Below, piece after piece: positions 43,275 to 51,824 of a stretch of 64,000 nt of DNA; the first letter of the stretch is position 1, and each line of letters begins with the position of its first letter. Under the pieces are notes generated by a model. The model worked only from the letters and a program-made list of their open reading frames with translations. It did no database searches and was not told the origin of the DNA. A program made the position numbers and the translations under genes. The DNA comes from Leisingera sp. SS27. GTDB taxonomy: Bacteria; Pseudomonadota; Alphaproteobacteria; Rhodobacterales; Rhodobacteraceae. The stretch is taken from assembly GCF_028368855.1 (NCBI RefSeq), contig NZ_JAQNCY010000009.1, positions 1 to 64,000 on the forward strand, given 5' to 3'.

Positions 43275-43988
43275 TCACTGAGACGCGCTAGGGTCAAGGC
43301 TTGCGTGGCGGATGGCTGCGGCAATCAGGGCCGGGGCTCCGGGCAGGGCGCCGGCCACAGGCAGTACTGTGCCGCCGAAACCTGCGGTGTCCAGGGCTTC
43401 GGGGAGATCTTCCTTCACGTGATCGCCTGCCTGGGCAAAAAACGGAAGGCAGATGGACTGAGCAGGCAGGGGGGCAGCAGCAGAGGCGAGCCGCGGGTCC
43501 TGCTCAACATAACCGAGCGACAGGGTGCAGCCCGGCAGCAGTGGGGTGAGCCGGGCGGCGAAATCCTCTGCGGCTTCTGCCGCGCGGGGTCCGCGGGCAG
43601 AGCCGTGGGCGGCCAGCAGCAGATTCAGGCTTTCCAGCGGCCAGCCTCGTTGCGATGCCGCCTGTTGCACTGCATTTGCCGCGAGATCCGGCAGGCCCCT
43701 ATCCAGCCCGAAGGGCGTGGCCATGCGGATGGCCCGGCCCTGCAAACGGCCCGGCAGCACCTTGCTGGTGAAATAGCCGCGCGACATGAAAAACGGATAG
43801 ACTACGGCGCCGTCCTCCACCACCGCCTCCAGCCGGCCGGTATCTGCAAGGGTGGCGGACCTGACATCCCAGCCCGGAAGATGTGCGGCAACGGCCCTGG
43901 CAGTGGCTGCCAGATCCGCCTCTGCCGGAGCGGGTGCCGAGGGTTGGCCATGGGCGGTGATAACGGCGGTTTGCGGATCTTGGGTCAC
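43275..43988 (-). CDS. CbiX/sirohydrochlorin ferrochelatase-type protein
   Basis: 237 residues from a GTG at 43988 (MTQDPQTAV). Two half-domains of the chelatase fold are visible: ITAHGQPSAP (about 10-19), with the first catalytic-type His, and LLLAAHGSARGPRAAEA (about 121-137), the classic CbiX/SirB HGS motif. PFFAQAGDHVKEDLPEAL (about 183-200), with the second His, completes the metal site. CbiX proteins insert Co2+ or Fe2+ into sirohydrochlorin for cobalamin or siroheme. No other cobalamin gene is near. It lies alone between two tRNA genes. Confidence 0.85.
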   Translation of the reverse strand: MTQDPQTAVITAHGQPSAPAPAEADLAATARAVAAHLPGWDVRSATLADTGRLEAVVEDGAVVYPFFMSRGYFTSKVLPGRLQGRAIRMATPFGLDRGLPDLAANAVQQAASQRGWPLESLNLLLAAHGSARGPRAAEAAEDFAARLTPLLPGCTLSLGYVEQDPRLASAAAPLPAQSICLPFFAQAGDHVKEDLPEALDTAGFGGTVLPVAGALPGAPALIAAAIRHASLDPSASQ

Positions 43989-44162
43989 TGTGGTTTTCCG
44001 GTGTTAGGGTCGGGCGGCATGGCGAATGGAATGTTCTGTTATTTGGAGAGCTTGGCGGGGCTTTCGCAAGGGGCGCGGTGAAATTTCCGCCACCGCAAAG
44101 GTAAACGAAAACAAGGTGGTTGACGTTCCCCGGCGCTTCACCTAAATCAGCAAATGTCCTGA

Positions 44163-44236
44163 GCGGGTATGGTGAAATGGTATCATAAGAGCCTTCCAAG
44201 CTTAAGGTGCGGGTTCGATTCCCGCTACCCGCTCCA
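44163..44236 (+). tRNA. tRNA-Gly (TCC)
   Basis: 74 nt beginning GCGGGTA and ending TACCCGC-T-CCA, with a 7-bp acceptor stem and encoded CCA. The loop CTTCCAA (44193-44199) gives anticodon TCC, and the T arm has GGTTCGATTCCC. The anticodon stem AGAGC/GCTTA has an A-A mismatch at its outer pair. The gap 43989-44162 before it holds no recognisable gene. Confidence 0.95.
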
Positions 44237-44401
44237 GACCTTCCCGGAACCTTGGATTGATACGCTGTGACGCAGGCCGAAGCGGTTTTCACGCTCGTCC
44301 TAAAACAGCTCAGTGCTTGACGCGCCGGGTCTGCGGGGCCATGAACCTTGGCGACTGTGCGGGTTTGAGACCCGCGGGACTAAAGTGCAGAAGGATCCGG
44401 A

Positions 44402-46201
44402 ATGGCGCGGAGACAAGCAGCCCCGAATGCGGAGCAAGAGCGTGAGAAATCACGGAAGATCGGTGTGCTGTCGGCCCTTTGGCCGTTCATGCGCCCTTAC
44501 CGCTTGCTGATGCTGGCTGCCACCTGCGCGCTGGTGCTGACTGCAGGGCTGTCGCTGACATTGCCCCTGGCGGTGCGGCGGGTGGTGGACAATTTCCGGG
44601 TTTCTGATTCCGAACTCCTGAACCTCTATTTCAGCGGTGCGCTGGTTATTGCGGCACTTCTGGCGGCGGGTACTGGCGTGCGCTATGCGCTGGTGACACG
44701 GTTGGGCGAGCGTGTCGTGGCCGATATCCGCAAGGCGGTGTTCGATCGGGTGATCGGCATGAGCCCCGAGTTTTATGAGCGTGTCATGACGGGCGAGGTG
44801 CTGAGCCGGATCACCACCGACACCACGCTTATCCAGTCGGTACTGGGCTCCTCGGTGTCAATTGCGCTGCGCAACCTGCTGATTTTCCTGGGTGGCATGG
44901 TTCTGATGCTGCTGACCTCAGCCAAGCTGACAATGATGGTGCTGCTGATCGTGCCGGCGGTGATCGTGCCGATCCTGGTGCTGGGCCGCCGCCTGCGCGC
45001 GATCAGCAAGGAAAACCAGGACTGGATCGCTGCCTCCTCCGGCAACGCGGGCGAGGCGCTGGGCGCGGTGCAGACGGTGCAGGCCTTCACGCATGAAAGT
45101 GCCAGCCGACTGAAGTTTTCCGAGCTGACCGAAACCTCCTATGATGTGTCCCGCCGCCGTATCCAGACCCGCGCCTATCTGACTGTGATCGTGATCTTCC
45201 TGGTGTTTTCCGGCATAGTGGGCGTTCTGTGGATGGGCGCCAACGACGTGCGTGCGGGTGTTATGTCCGAAGGCACGCTGATCCAGTTCGTGATCTATGC
45301 GGTGCTGGTCGCAGGCTCCGTGGCGGCGTTGTCGGAGATCTGGAGCGAGCTGCAGCGCGCCGCCGGGGCAACCGAACGGCTGGTGGAGCTTTTGAACGCC
45401 GAAGACACGGTGCTGGACCCGGTTGCGGCGCAGGTGCTGCCGGTACCGGTCAAGGGTGAGATCGCGTTCGACAATGTCTCTTTCCGCTACCCCTCGCGTC
45501 CCGATGTTTCGGCGCTGGATGAGGTGTCGCTGACGGTGAAACCGGGTGAGACGGTGGCGTTTGTCGGCCCGTCGGGTGCAGGCAAGACCACCATTATCCA
45601 GATGCTGCAGCGGTTCTATGACCCCAATCAAGGCGCGGTAAAGCTGGACGGCGTGGCGCTGACGCAATTGCAGCGGGATGAGTTCCGCCGGCATATTGCG
45701 CTGGTGCCGCAGGATCCGGTGATCTTTGCCGCCTCGGCGCGCGAGAACATCCGGTTCGGCCGGCCGGAGGCCTCCGATGCCGAGGTTGAGGCTGCTGCTG
45801 CGGCCGCTGCGGCGCATGACTTCATTTCGAAGCTGCCGGACGGCTATGACAGTTTTGTCGGTGAACGCGGCGTGATGCTGTCGGGCGGCCAGAAACAGCG
45901 GATCGCCATTGCCCGCGCCATTCTGCGTGATGCTCCGGTGCTGCTGCTGGACGAGGCGACCTCGGCGCTGGATGCGGAAAGCGAACGCCTGGTGCAGGCC
46001 GCGGTGGATGAGCTGAGCCAGGGCCGCACCACGCTGATCGTGGCGCACCGGCTGGCGACTGTGAAGAAGGCTGACCGTATCGTGGTGATGGATCAGGGCC
46101 GGATCGTCGCCACCGGCACCCATGATGAGCTGGTCGGGCAGGGCGGGCTTTATGCACGCCTGGCCAAGCTACAGTTCACCGAAGGGCTGGCGGCGGAGTA
46201 A
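44402..46201 (+). CDS. ABC exporter, fused permease and ATPase (MsbA/BmrA-like)
   Basis: 599 residues. The N-terminal six-helix transmembrane domain covers about 35-320. The nucleotide-binding domain shows Walker A VGPSGAGKTT (about 385-394), Q-loop LVPQDPVIF, signature MLSGGQKQR (about 493-501), Walker B VLLLDEATSALD (about 515-526) and the H-loop VAHRLAT. It forms a homodimer or works with a partner. The substrate could be lipid or drug-like; sequence does not tell. The ATG at 44402 follows AAGGATCCGG. A strong terminator follows the stop. Confidence 0.92.
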   Translation: MARRQAAPNAEQEREKSRKIGVLSALWPFMRPYRLLMLAATCALVLTAGLSLTLPLAVRRVVDNFRVSDSELLNLYFSGALVIAALLAAGTGVRYALVTRLGERVVADIRKAVFDRVIGMSPEFYERVMTGEVLSRITTDTTLIQSVLGSSVSIALRNLLIFLGGMVLMLLTSAKLTMMVLLIVPAVIVPILVLGRRLRAISKENQDWIAASSGNAGEALGAVQTVQAFTHESASRLKFSELTETSYDVSRRRIQTRAYLTVIVIFLVFSGIVGVLWMGANDVRAGVMSEGTLIQFVIYAVLVAGSVAALSEIWSELQRAAGATERLVELLNAEDTVLDPVAAQVLPVPVKGEIAFDNVSFRYPSRPDVSALDEVSLTVKPGETVAFVGPSGAGKTTIIQMLQRFYDPNQGAVKLDGVALTQLQRDEFRRHIALVPQDPVIFAASARENIRFGRPEASDAEVEAAAAAAAAHDFISKLPDGYDSFVGERGVMLSGGQKQRIAIARAILRDAPVLLLDEATSALDAESERLVQAAVDELSQGRTTLIVAHRLATVKKADRIVVMDQGRIVATGTHDELVGQGGLYARLAKLQFTEGLAAE

Positions 46202-46226
46202 GCGCTGCGCAGCTTAACATGACAAG

Positions 46227-46255
46227 CGCCCCGGAGCCGATCCGGGGCGTTTTTT
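46227..46255 (+). terminator. Intrinsic terminator of the ABC exporter gene
   Basis: CGCCCCGGA (46227-46235), loop GCCGA, complement TCCGGGGCG (46241-46249), then TTTTTT. A 9-bp perfect GC stem with six T, 26 bp after the stop codon. Confidence 0.95.
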
Positions 46256-46381
46256 GTTGAAAACAGCCTGTTGCCGCGAATTGGCGCGACGTCACGGCCC
46301 AAGCTGCCTTGACGTGACCCTGCCGCGGCGCTTGCGCAATCAGGCGATTGCAATAATCTGGGCAAAAACAGAGACACACTC

Positions 46382-46422
46382 CGTGCACCGCCTGTACACC
46401 CCCTGTACACCGGATGTGCAGC
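46382..46422 (+). promoter_or_regulatory. Four 8-bp repeats at exact 11-bp spacing, candidate operator
   Basis: Copies start at 46382 (CGTGCACC), 46393 (TGTACACC), 46404 (TGTACACC) and 46415 (TGTGCAGC), each 11 bp from the next, so they lie on about the same face of the helix. The array ends about 20 bp before the ATG of the acyl-CoA synthetase and abuts its RBS, making a repressor or activator array likely. Confidence 0.65.
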
Positions 46423-46443
46423 GGAGGAACGGGGAGGAGAATT

Positions 46444-48333
46444 ATGGGTTTTTCCGGAATCGCGGACCGCGATGCGCTGCAGAATGAAATGCCTTATGAG
46501 GCGCGGGACCTGCCGGCCACGTTGTACGGGCTGCTGTCGCGCACCGCGGACAAGTTTCCAAACAGCAAGGCGGTCAGCTATCAGATATTCTCCGGGCCGC
46601 AGGACAAGGCGGAGACGCTGACCTGGAGCACGCTGAAGGAGCAGGTAAGCCAGGCGGCCAACATGTTCCGTGCGCTGGGGATCGGTGAAAGCGACGTGGT
46701 GGCCTATGTACTGCCCAACTGCAACGAGACGCTGGTCACCATGCTGGGCGGCGCGGTGGCGGGGATCGTGAACCCGATCAACCCGCTGTTGGAGCCGGAG
46801 CAGATCGCCTCCATCCTGCGGGAGACCAAGGCCAAGGTGGTTGTCACCCTGCGGCCGTTCCCTAAAACGGATGTGGCCCAGAAAGTGGCCGAGGCGGTGC
46901 GCCATGCGCCGGGCGTGAACACGGTGCTGGAGGTGGATCTGAACCGCTACCTGACGCCGCCTAAGTCGTGGATTGTGCCGCTGATCCGGCCCAAGATGGA
47001 CGGCCGCCCCAGCCATGCGGACTATCTGAACTTCTCCAAAGAGATGGCGAAACAGCCCAGGACGCTGAATTTTGCCGACAGTGCGGGCGACCGGGTGGCG
47101 TGCTATTTCCACACCGGCGGCACTACCGGCATGCCCAAGGTGGCGCAGCATAAGTATTCTGGGCTGGTCTATAACGGCTGGCTGGGCAGCACCCTGCTGT
47201 TCACCGAAGAAGACAACATCATGTGCCCGCTGCCGCTGTTCCATGTCTTTGCGGTGCATGTGATCATGATGGCGGCGATCGCCTCTGGCGCGCATGTGGT
47301 GTTCCCGACGCCGCAGGGCTACCGGGGCGAGGGCGTGTTCGACAATTTCTGGAAGCTGATCGAGCGCTGGAAGATCACCTTTATCATCACTGTGCCCACC
47401 GCGGTGTCGGCGCTGATGCAGCGGCCGGTGGATGCGGATATCTCCTCCGTGAAGACCGCTTTCTCCGGTTCTGCGCCGATGCCGATGGAGCTGTTCAAGC
47501 GGTTTGAAAGCGCCTGCGGCGTGGCCATCGTCGAGGGTTACGGCCTGACCGAGGCCACCTGCCTGGTCAGCTGCAATCCGCCGGGCGGCGAGAAAAAGGT
47601 GGGATCGGTGGGCATCCCGTTCCCCTATACGGATGTGCGGATCGTCAAGCAGACCAACGACGGGGCGCTGGAATGCGGCCGCGACGAGGTGGGGGAGATC
47701 TGCGTGTCGAACCCGGGCGTTTATGCTGGCAACACCTATACCGAGGCCGACAAGAACGTGGACCTCTACTACCAGGGAAAATACCTGCGCACCGGCGATC
47801 TGGGCCGGATCGACGAGGATGGCTATTTGTGGATCACCGGGCGCGCCAAGGATCTGATCATCCGCGGCGGCCACAACATTGATCCGGCAGAGATCGAGGA
47901 GGCGCTCTTGGGCCATGATGCGGTGGCCTTTGCCGGTGCGATCGGCCAGCCGGACGCGCATTCGGGCGAGCTGCCCTGTGCCTTTGTCGAACTGGTGGCC
48001 GGTGCCTCTGTCAGCGAGGCGGAACTGCTGGAATACTGCAAGGTGCATGTGCATGAACGGGCGGCGATCCCCAAGCATCTGACGGTGCTGGATGAGCTGC
48101 CGAAAACCGCAGTGGGCAAGGTGTTCAAGCCGGATCTGCGCAAGATGGCGATCACCCGCGTCTACAACGGCGCGCTGGAGCAGGCCGGCGTGTCCGCGCG
48201 TGTTGTCAGCGTGACCGATGACAAGAAACGCGGGCTGGTGGCACAGGTAGCGGCCAATGGCAGCTCGGACGCGGACATCAATGGAGTTCTGAACAATTTC
48301 ACCCGTCCCTGGGAACCTGCCGCGGCTGCGTGA
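46444..48333 (+). CDS. Acyl-CoA synthetase (AMP-forming)
   Basis: 629 residues. It activates a carboxylic acid to its acyl-CoA with ATP. Core motifs are HTGGTTGMPK (about 224-233), GYGLTEATCLVSCNPPGG (about 362-379), TGDLGRIDEDGYLWITGRAKD (in parts, about 448-468) and the C-terminal ELPKTAVGKVFK with the catalytic Lys. The substrate range is unknown; long N- and C-terminal portions set it apart from the smaller CoA ligase at 41343. The ATG at 46444 is preceded by GGGGAGGAGAATT. Directly upstream lies the array of four 11-bp-spaced repeats. Terminator at 48358. Confidence 0.9.
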   Translation: MGFSGIADRDALQNEMPYEARDLPATLYGLLSRTADKFPNSKAVSYQIFSGPQDKAETLTWSTLKEQVSQAANMFRALGIGESDVVAYVLPNCNETLVTMLGGAVAGIVNPINPLLEPEQIASILRETKAKVVVTLRPFPKTDVAQKVAEAVRHAPGVNTVLEVDLNRYLTPPKSWIVPLIRPKMDGRPSHADYLNFSKEMAKQPRTLNFADSAGDRVACYFHTGGTTGMPKVAQHKYSGLVYNGWLGSTLLFTEEDNIMCPLPLFHVFAVHVIMMAAIASGAHVVFPTPQGYRGEGVFDNFWKLIERWKITFIITVPTAVSALMQRPVDADISSVKTAFSGSAPMPMELFKRFESACGVAIVEGYGLTEATCLVSCNPPGGEKKVGSVGIPFPYTDVRIVKQTNDGALECGRDEVGEICVSNPGVYAGNTYTEADKNVDLYYQGKYLRTGDLGRIDEDGYLWITGRAKDLIIRGGHNIDPAEIEEALLGHDAVAFAGAIGQPDAHSGELPCAFVELVAGASVSEAELLEYCKVHVHERAAIPKHLTVLDELPKTAVGKVFKPDLRKMAITRVYNGALEQAGVSARVVSVTDDKKRGLVAQVAANGSSDADINGVLNNFTRPWEPAAAA

Positions 48334-48357
48334 CCCTGCCGGACAGTGTGGGATAAG

Positions 48358-48384
48358 AAGCGCCCTTCGGGGCGCTTTTTCTTT
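48358..48384 (+). terminator. Intrinsic terminator with TTCG tetraloop
   Basis: AAGCGCCC (48358-48365), loop TTCG, complement GGGCGCTT, then TTTCTTT. It lies 25 bp after the acyl-CoA synthetase stop. Confidence 0.95.
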
Positions 48385-48452
48385 CAGGCATTCCATTTGC
48401 GGGAAACTGTGCCTAGGCTCTCCGGGACAGCGGCGTGCAGGGAGGCTCGCAG

Positions 48453-49382
48453 ATGGATTACGAACGGCTGATCGACGAGGAGACCTGGGACTTCATCCAG
48501 AAGACCGGGGAGCTTTATCCTGATGATGCCGTTGACATGAGCATCGACGAGCAGCGCCGCATCTACAATTCGATGGCCCTGGAGTTCCGGGTGCCGCGCC
48601 CGGATGTCGTTGCTGTTGAGGAGCTGTCAGCCAACGGTGTGCCGGTGCGGGTCTATACGGCGGGCGATCCGACAAGGACGGTTCTGTTCTGCCATGGCGG
48701 CGGCTTTGTCGTCGGGGGCCTGGACAGCCACGATGATGTCTGCGCCGAGATTTGCGCCCAGACCGGCTACCGGGTGGTTGCAGTGGATTACCGGCTGGCG
48801 CCGGAGCACAAGCATCCGGCGGCTTTTGAGGATGCCTGGGTGGTGCTGGGCTGGGTCGAGGCGGGCTACGGCAAAGGCGTTGTTCTGATGGGGGACAGCG
48901 CCGGGGCCAACATTTGTGCCGCAGTAGCGCATCATGCGCGCGGCCGCTGCGAGACGATTCTGGGCCAGGTGCTGATTTATGGCACCTTTGGCGGTGACGT
49001 GAACCAGGGGTCCTATATTGAACACGCGCAGGCGCCGATGCTGACCCGTGAGGACGTTCTGTATTACATGGATATCCGCACAGATGGCGAGGTGCCCAAG
49101 GATGATCCGCTGTTTGCACCGCTTGCTGACCGCGACTTCTCGGGCCTGCCGCCCACGGTGCTGGTGACCGCGGATTGCGATCCGGTGCGGGATGATTCAC
49201 GCGATTACCGTGACCGTATCTTAGCAGCTGGTGGCAAGGCGCATTGGATCAATGAACCCGGGCTGATCCACGGCTACCTGCGCGCGCGCCACAGCGTGGG
49301 ACGCGCGCGCGACAGTTTCGAGCGGATATCGGTTGCGATCGAGGCGCTGGGGCAGGGGATTTGGCCCTATGACGACGACTAG
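48453..49382 (+). CDS. Alpha/beta hydrolase of the hormone-sensitive lipase type
   Basis: 309 residues from the ATG at 48453 (GGGAGG upstream). The HSL-family oxyanion motif HGGGFVVGG lies at about 72-80, the nucleophile Ser in GDSAGAN (about 146-152), and the Asp/His partners in ADCDPVRDD and LIHGYLR near the C-terminus. Members hydrolyse short-chain esters; a kynurenine-formamidase-like role would suit the anthranilate cluster but the HGGG/HSL signature argues for a general esterase. It is the only gene between the terminator at 48358 and the convergent DUF4453 gene. Confidence 0.88.
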   Translation: MDYERLIDEETWDFIQKTGELYPDDAVDMSIDEQRRIYNSMALEFRVPRPDVVAVEELSANGVPVRVYTAGDPTRTVLFCHGGGFVVGGLDSHDDVCAEICAQTGYRVVAVDYRLAPEHKHPAAFEDAWVVLGWVEAGYGKGVVLMGDSAGANICAAVAHHARGRCETILGQVLIYGTFGGDVNQGSYIEHAQAPMLTREDVLYYMDIRTDGEVPKDDPLFAPLADRDFSGLPPTVLVTADCDPVRDDSRDYRDRILAAGGKAHWINEPGLIHGYLRARHSVGRARDSFERISVAIEALGQGIWPYDDD

Positions 49383-49457
49383 GGGTCTCTAGCCGGCAAT
49401 ATCCCGGCACTGCTCCTGAAACAGTGATGTGTCCAGCCAGCCGCCGCTGGTGACCTG

Positions 49458-49946
49458 CTAGTCCGGGCCCGAGGTTGTGACATAGGTCCAGCTGCCCACA
49501 GGGATGTGGGAATATTTGACATAATCGCCCGGATCGATCTGCCCGACCAGTGGCGCATCGGGCCTGTGGCCCGCCCGCAGGCCGATGACCGGCCCCAGCC
49601 AGCCCAGGCAGGCGCTTTCGAATTCATCCCGCACCGGCAGATCCCGCAATTGGTAACGAATGAACAGATCGTCGAGATCCAGATGAGTCTGCTTGTTGTT
49701 GACCCGGCAGCCAAAGCGGGCCTCCATCTGCTTCACCTCAGCAACCAGGCGTTCTGCCTGAGGCTGCAGGGACACGGATTGGCCGGTGCAATCGCCGTTG
49801 TCGAACACCGCTTGCCCAAGTGGGGAGCCGAAGCAGTAACCGGCCCGGTCGATGACTGCGTTGCGGGTGAACCAAAGGTCATGGCATCCGTCACTGGCCA
49901 TCGCGGGGGCGGCCAGCAGCGAAAAGGCGGCAACAAGGGGTTTCAT
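49458..49946 (-). CDS. DUF4453-type secreted protein, truncated by an in-frame amber codon
   Basis: 162 residues to a TAG at 49458-49460. A signal peptide is present (MKPLVAAFSLLAAPAMAS, 1-18). The N-terminal CHDLWFTRNAVIDRAGYCFG matches the YARHG-like motif of DUF4453 proteins, with further cysteines. After the TAG the same frame continues for 22 codons (QVTSGGWLDTSLFQEQ, then CRDIAG) to a second TAG at 49389-49391, and these residues look like the natural C-terminus because they complete the SGGW-type ending. So the gene appears recently broken, suppressed, or miscalled by one base. The function of DUF4453 is unknown; probably periplasmic. Confidence 0.78.
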   Translation of the reverse strand: MKPLVAAFSLLAAPAMASDGCHDLWFTRNAVIDRAGYCFGSPLGQAVFDNGDCTGQSVSLQPQAERLVAEVKQMEARFGCRVNNKQTHLDLDDLFIRYQLRDLPVRDEFESACLGWLGPVIGLRAGHRPDAPLVGQIDPGDYVKYSHIPVGSWTYVTTSGPD

Positions 49947-50012
49947 GGCAAAGTCCTGACATCGGAAAACGGCGGCTGAACTGTATCCTAGCACAGAGCC
50001 GCCGGATTCAGA

Positions 50013-50849
50013 TTATTTCAGGAACGGTTCTGCCTTCATGGTGTCCGCAACCGGCGCGCCCAGCCGTTTGAGGATGGTGGGGGCCAGCTGGCGCTGGTCG
50101 ATCACGTCGCCATGATCCGGCCCGTCGGCCTCACCGAAGTAGTAGAGCGCGGTTTCCTGCTGCAACGGGCTGCGTCCGCCATGATGGCCGCGCTCGTCCT
50201 GGCCGTGGTCGGCGGTGACGATCACCTCATAACCCAGATCGCGCCAGCGGGTGATGAAGGGGGCCAGCATCTCATCCATCACGAAACAGGCGTGGTCCAT
50301 TTCCTGGCAGTCGTGAAAAAAGCGATGACCCATGCTGTCCAAGGTGCAGGCGTGCAGCATGCCGTAGTCCAGCCCGAAGCGCAGGCAGAGGTTGGTCAGG
50401 GTGGCAAACAGATCGACATCCGAAGGGGTCATCTGGTTGTCCTTGCCATAGCCGGTCATGGTGTGGAAACGGCCGTGGTTGATGGTCTTGCTTTCCGGCT
50501 CGTCGTATTCAATGTCGCGCACATAGTCGAAGGGGTGGCGGTTGAAGAAGGACGACCAGTAGCTGTGCGCCACGGCACCGGTGACGCCGCCGGCTTCGCG
50601 GACCTGGCTGAATATGTCTTTTTCCTTCAGGCGGAACACGTTGGCATTGCCGGTGCAGCCGTGGATGGCGGGGGCTACGCCGGTGTGGATCGAGGCATAG
50701 CAGCTGGCCGAAATCGACGGCAGCACCGCGCGCAGTTTCCAGACGCGGGCATCTCCGCTGTCGACCCAGCCTTCGAGGTTCCCGAACAGGCGGCGGAAAT
50801 TGCGCCAGGGCACACCGTCCAGAATGATGAGCAGGAGTTTGTTGTCCAT
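50013..50849 (-). CDS. Alkaline-phosphatase-superfamily phosphodiesterase-like protein
   Basis: 278 residues. The metal-site pattern of the nucleotide pyrophosphatase/phosphodiesterase branch is visible: LIILDGVPW (6-14), the nucleophile region PSISASCYASIHTG (about 44-57), a D-S-x-G-H motif LDSMGHRFFHD (about 168-178) and VTADHGQDERGHHGG (about 209-223). No signal peptide is seen, so it appears cytosolic, unlike classical NPPs. The substrate is unknown. The ATG at 50849 is the only good start; the frame extends 31 codons further without family resemblance. Confidence 0.82.
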   Translation of the reverse strand: MDNKLLLIILDGVPWRNFRRLFGNLEGWVDSGDARVWKLRAVLPSISASCYASIHTGVAPAIHGCTGNANVFRLKEKDIFSQVREAGGVTGAVAHSYWSSFFNRHPFDYVRDIEYDEPESKTINHGRFHTMTGYGKDNQMTPSDVDLFATLTNLCLRFGLDYGMLHACTLDSMGHRFFHDCQEMDHACFVMDEMLAPFITRWRDLGYEVIVTADHGQDERGHHGGRSPLQQETALYYFGEADGPDHGDVIDQRQLAPTILKRLGAPVADTMKAEPFLK

Positions 50850-50993
50850 TCGCCGAATCCCTTTGCCTTGCGATGGCTTCGGGAGGGTATCATTGCGCCC
50901 ATTTCTTGAATTGCCATTCAAAAAACGGCGGATCGGCCGCAAACGGGTATTTTCACAGAGGCGTTGCAGAATTGCCGGTCGGCGTTGGCAGCC

Positions 50994-51818
50994 TCAGCGG
51001 GCAGTCACAAGCAGATAGCTGCCTGCAAGAAGCAGCAGCACCCCGGCACCTGCAGTGAAGAATCTTGGATAGGGGAAGGTCTTTTCGGCCAGTACAAACA
51101 GCGCCAGCCCAGCAATCCAATAGAGGTTCATAATACCTCCGGCAAACAGCAACAGCATCACCGCCCAGCAGCAGCCAAAGCAGAAGATTCCGTGGTGGGC
51201 GCCCATCAGTACAGCACCAGCCAAGCCTGTGCGGTTATGCGCGGTCAGAAATTGAACCGGCAAACGGCAATGGGAGAGGCAGGCGTGCTTGTAGGGGGTA
51301 AACTGATAGGCGCCCGCCGCCAGCAGCAATGCACCGCCAAGGGCGCGGCTGCTGAGCGACATCATGGGGCCGTCGGAGAGGCCCGTTGTTTCCAGCCACC
51401 ATTGTAAAGCGGTGGCAATCGCAGAAAAGAAGGCCCAGACCAGCAGGTAGCCGCTGAGGAACAGCAGGCTGAGCAGCGGAGCGCTGCCGGCCTGGGCACC
51501 AGCCCTCTTGATGGCAGTGTAGAGCAGCAGCACAGGGGCTGCGCTGGGGGTCATCATGGCGATCATCATCACCCACCACATGACAAAGACCAGCATCGCA
51601 TAGCCCGCAGTCCAAGGTGTGACTGAACCCATCGCCATCGGTTCGCCGATCGGACGGGCCATCCGGGTCATCTCAACCGCAGTCATGTCCATGCCGATGC
51701 CAAAGACGGTGTAGAGCCCGCTGAGCAGCACAACCAAGGCCACGGCCCCCAAAACCACCAGCTGGTCGTTGCGGGCAAGGCGCTCAGCCGTCCCGGGTAT
51801 GGGCTGCATGCGGGCCAT
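50994..51818 (-). CDS. DUF2182 integral membrane protein
   Basis: 274 residues with about six to seven membrane segments. DUF2182 signatures are present: the methionine-rich WWVMMIAMMTPSAAP segment (about 81-95), YKHACLSHCR (about 175-184) and the cysteine cluster HHGIFCFGCCWA (about 209-220). The family is annotated as predicted metal-binding membrane proteins of unknown function. It begins 6 bp after the DUF1326 gene stops on the same strand, so the two form an operon; see the finding on this pair. His/Cys/Met richness fits metal handling, but that is inference. Confidence 0.85.
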   Translation of the reverse strand: MARMQPIPGTAERLARNDQLVVLGAVALVVLLSGLYTVFGIGMDMTAVEMTRMARPIGEPMAMGSVTPWTAGYAMLVFVMWWVMMIAMMTPSAAPVLLLYTAIKRAGAQAGSAPLLSLLFLSGYLLVWAFFSAIATALQWWLETTGLSDGPMMSLSSRALGGALLLAAGAYQFTPYKHACLSHCRLPVQFLTAHNRTGLAGAVLMGAHHGIFCFGCCWAVMLLLFAGGIMNLYWIAGLALFVLAEKTFPYPRFFTAGAGVLLLLAGSYLLVTAR

Positions 51819-51824
51819 GGCGGA

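Noticed and set aside
46202-46443. CRISPR-like repeats before the acyl-CoA synthetase
   Set aside because: The four units are only 8 bp with 3-bp spacers at 11-bp pitch; they fit a transcription-factor array, not a CRISPR.
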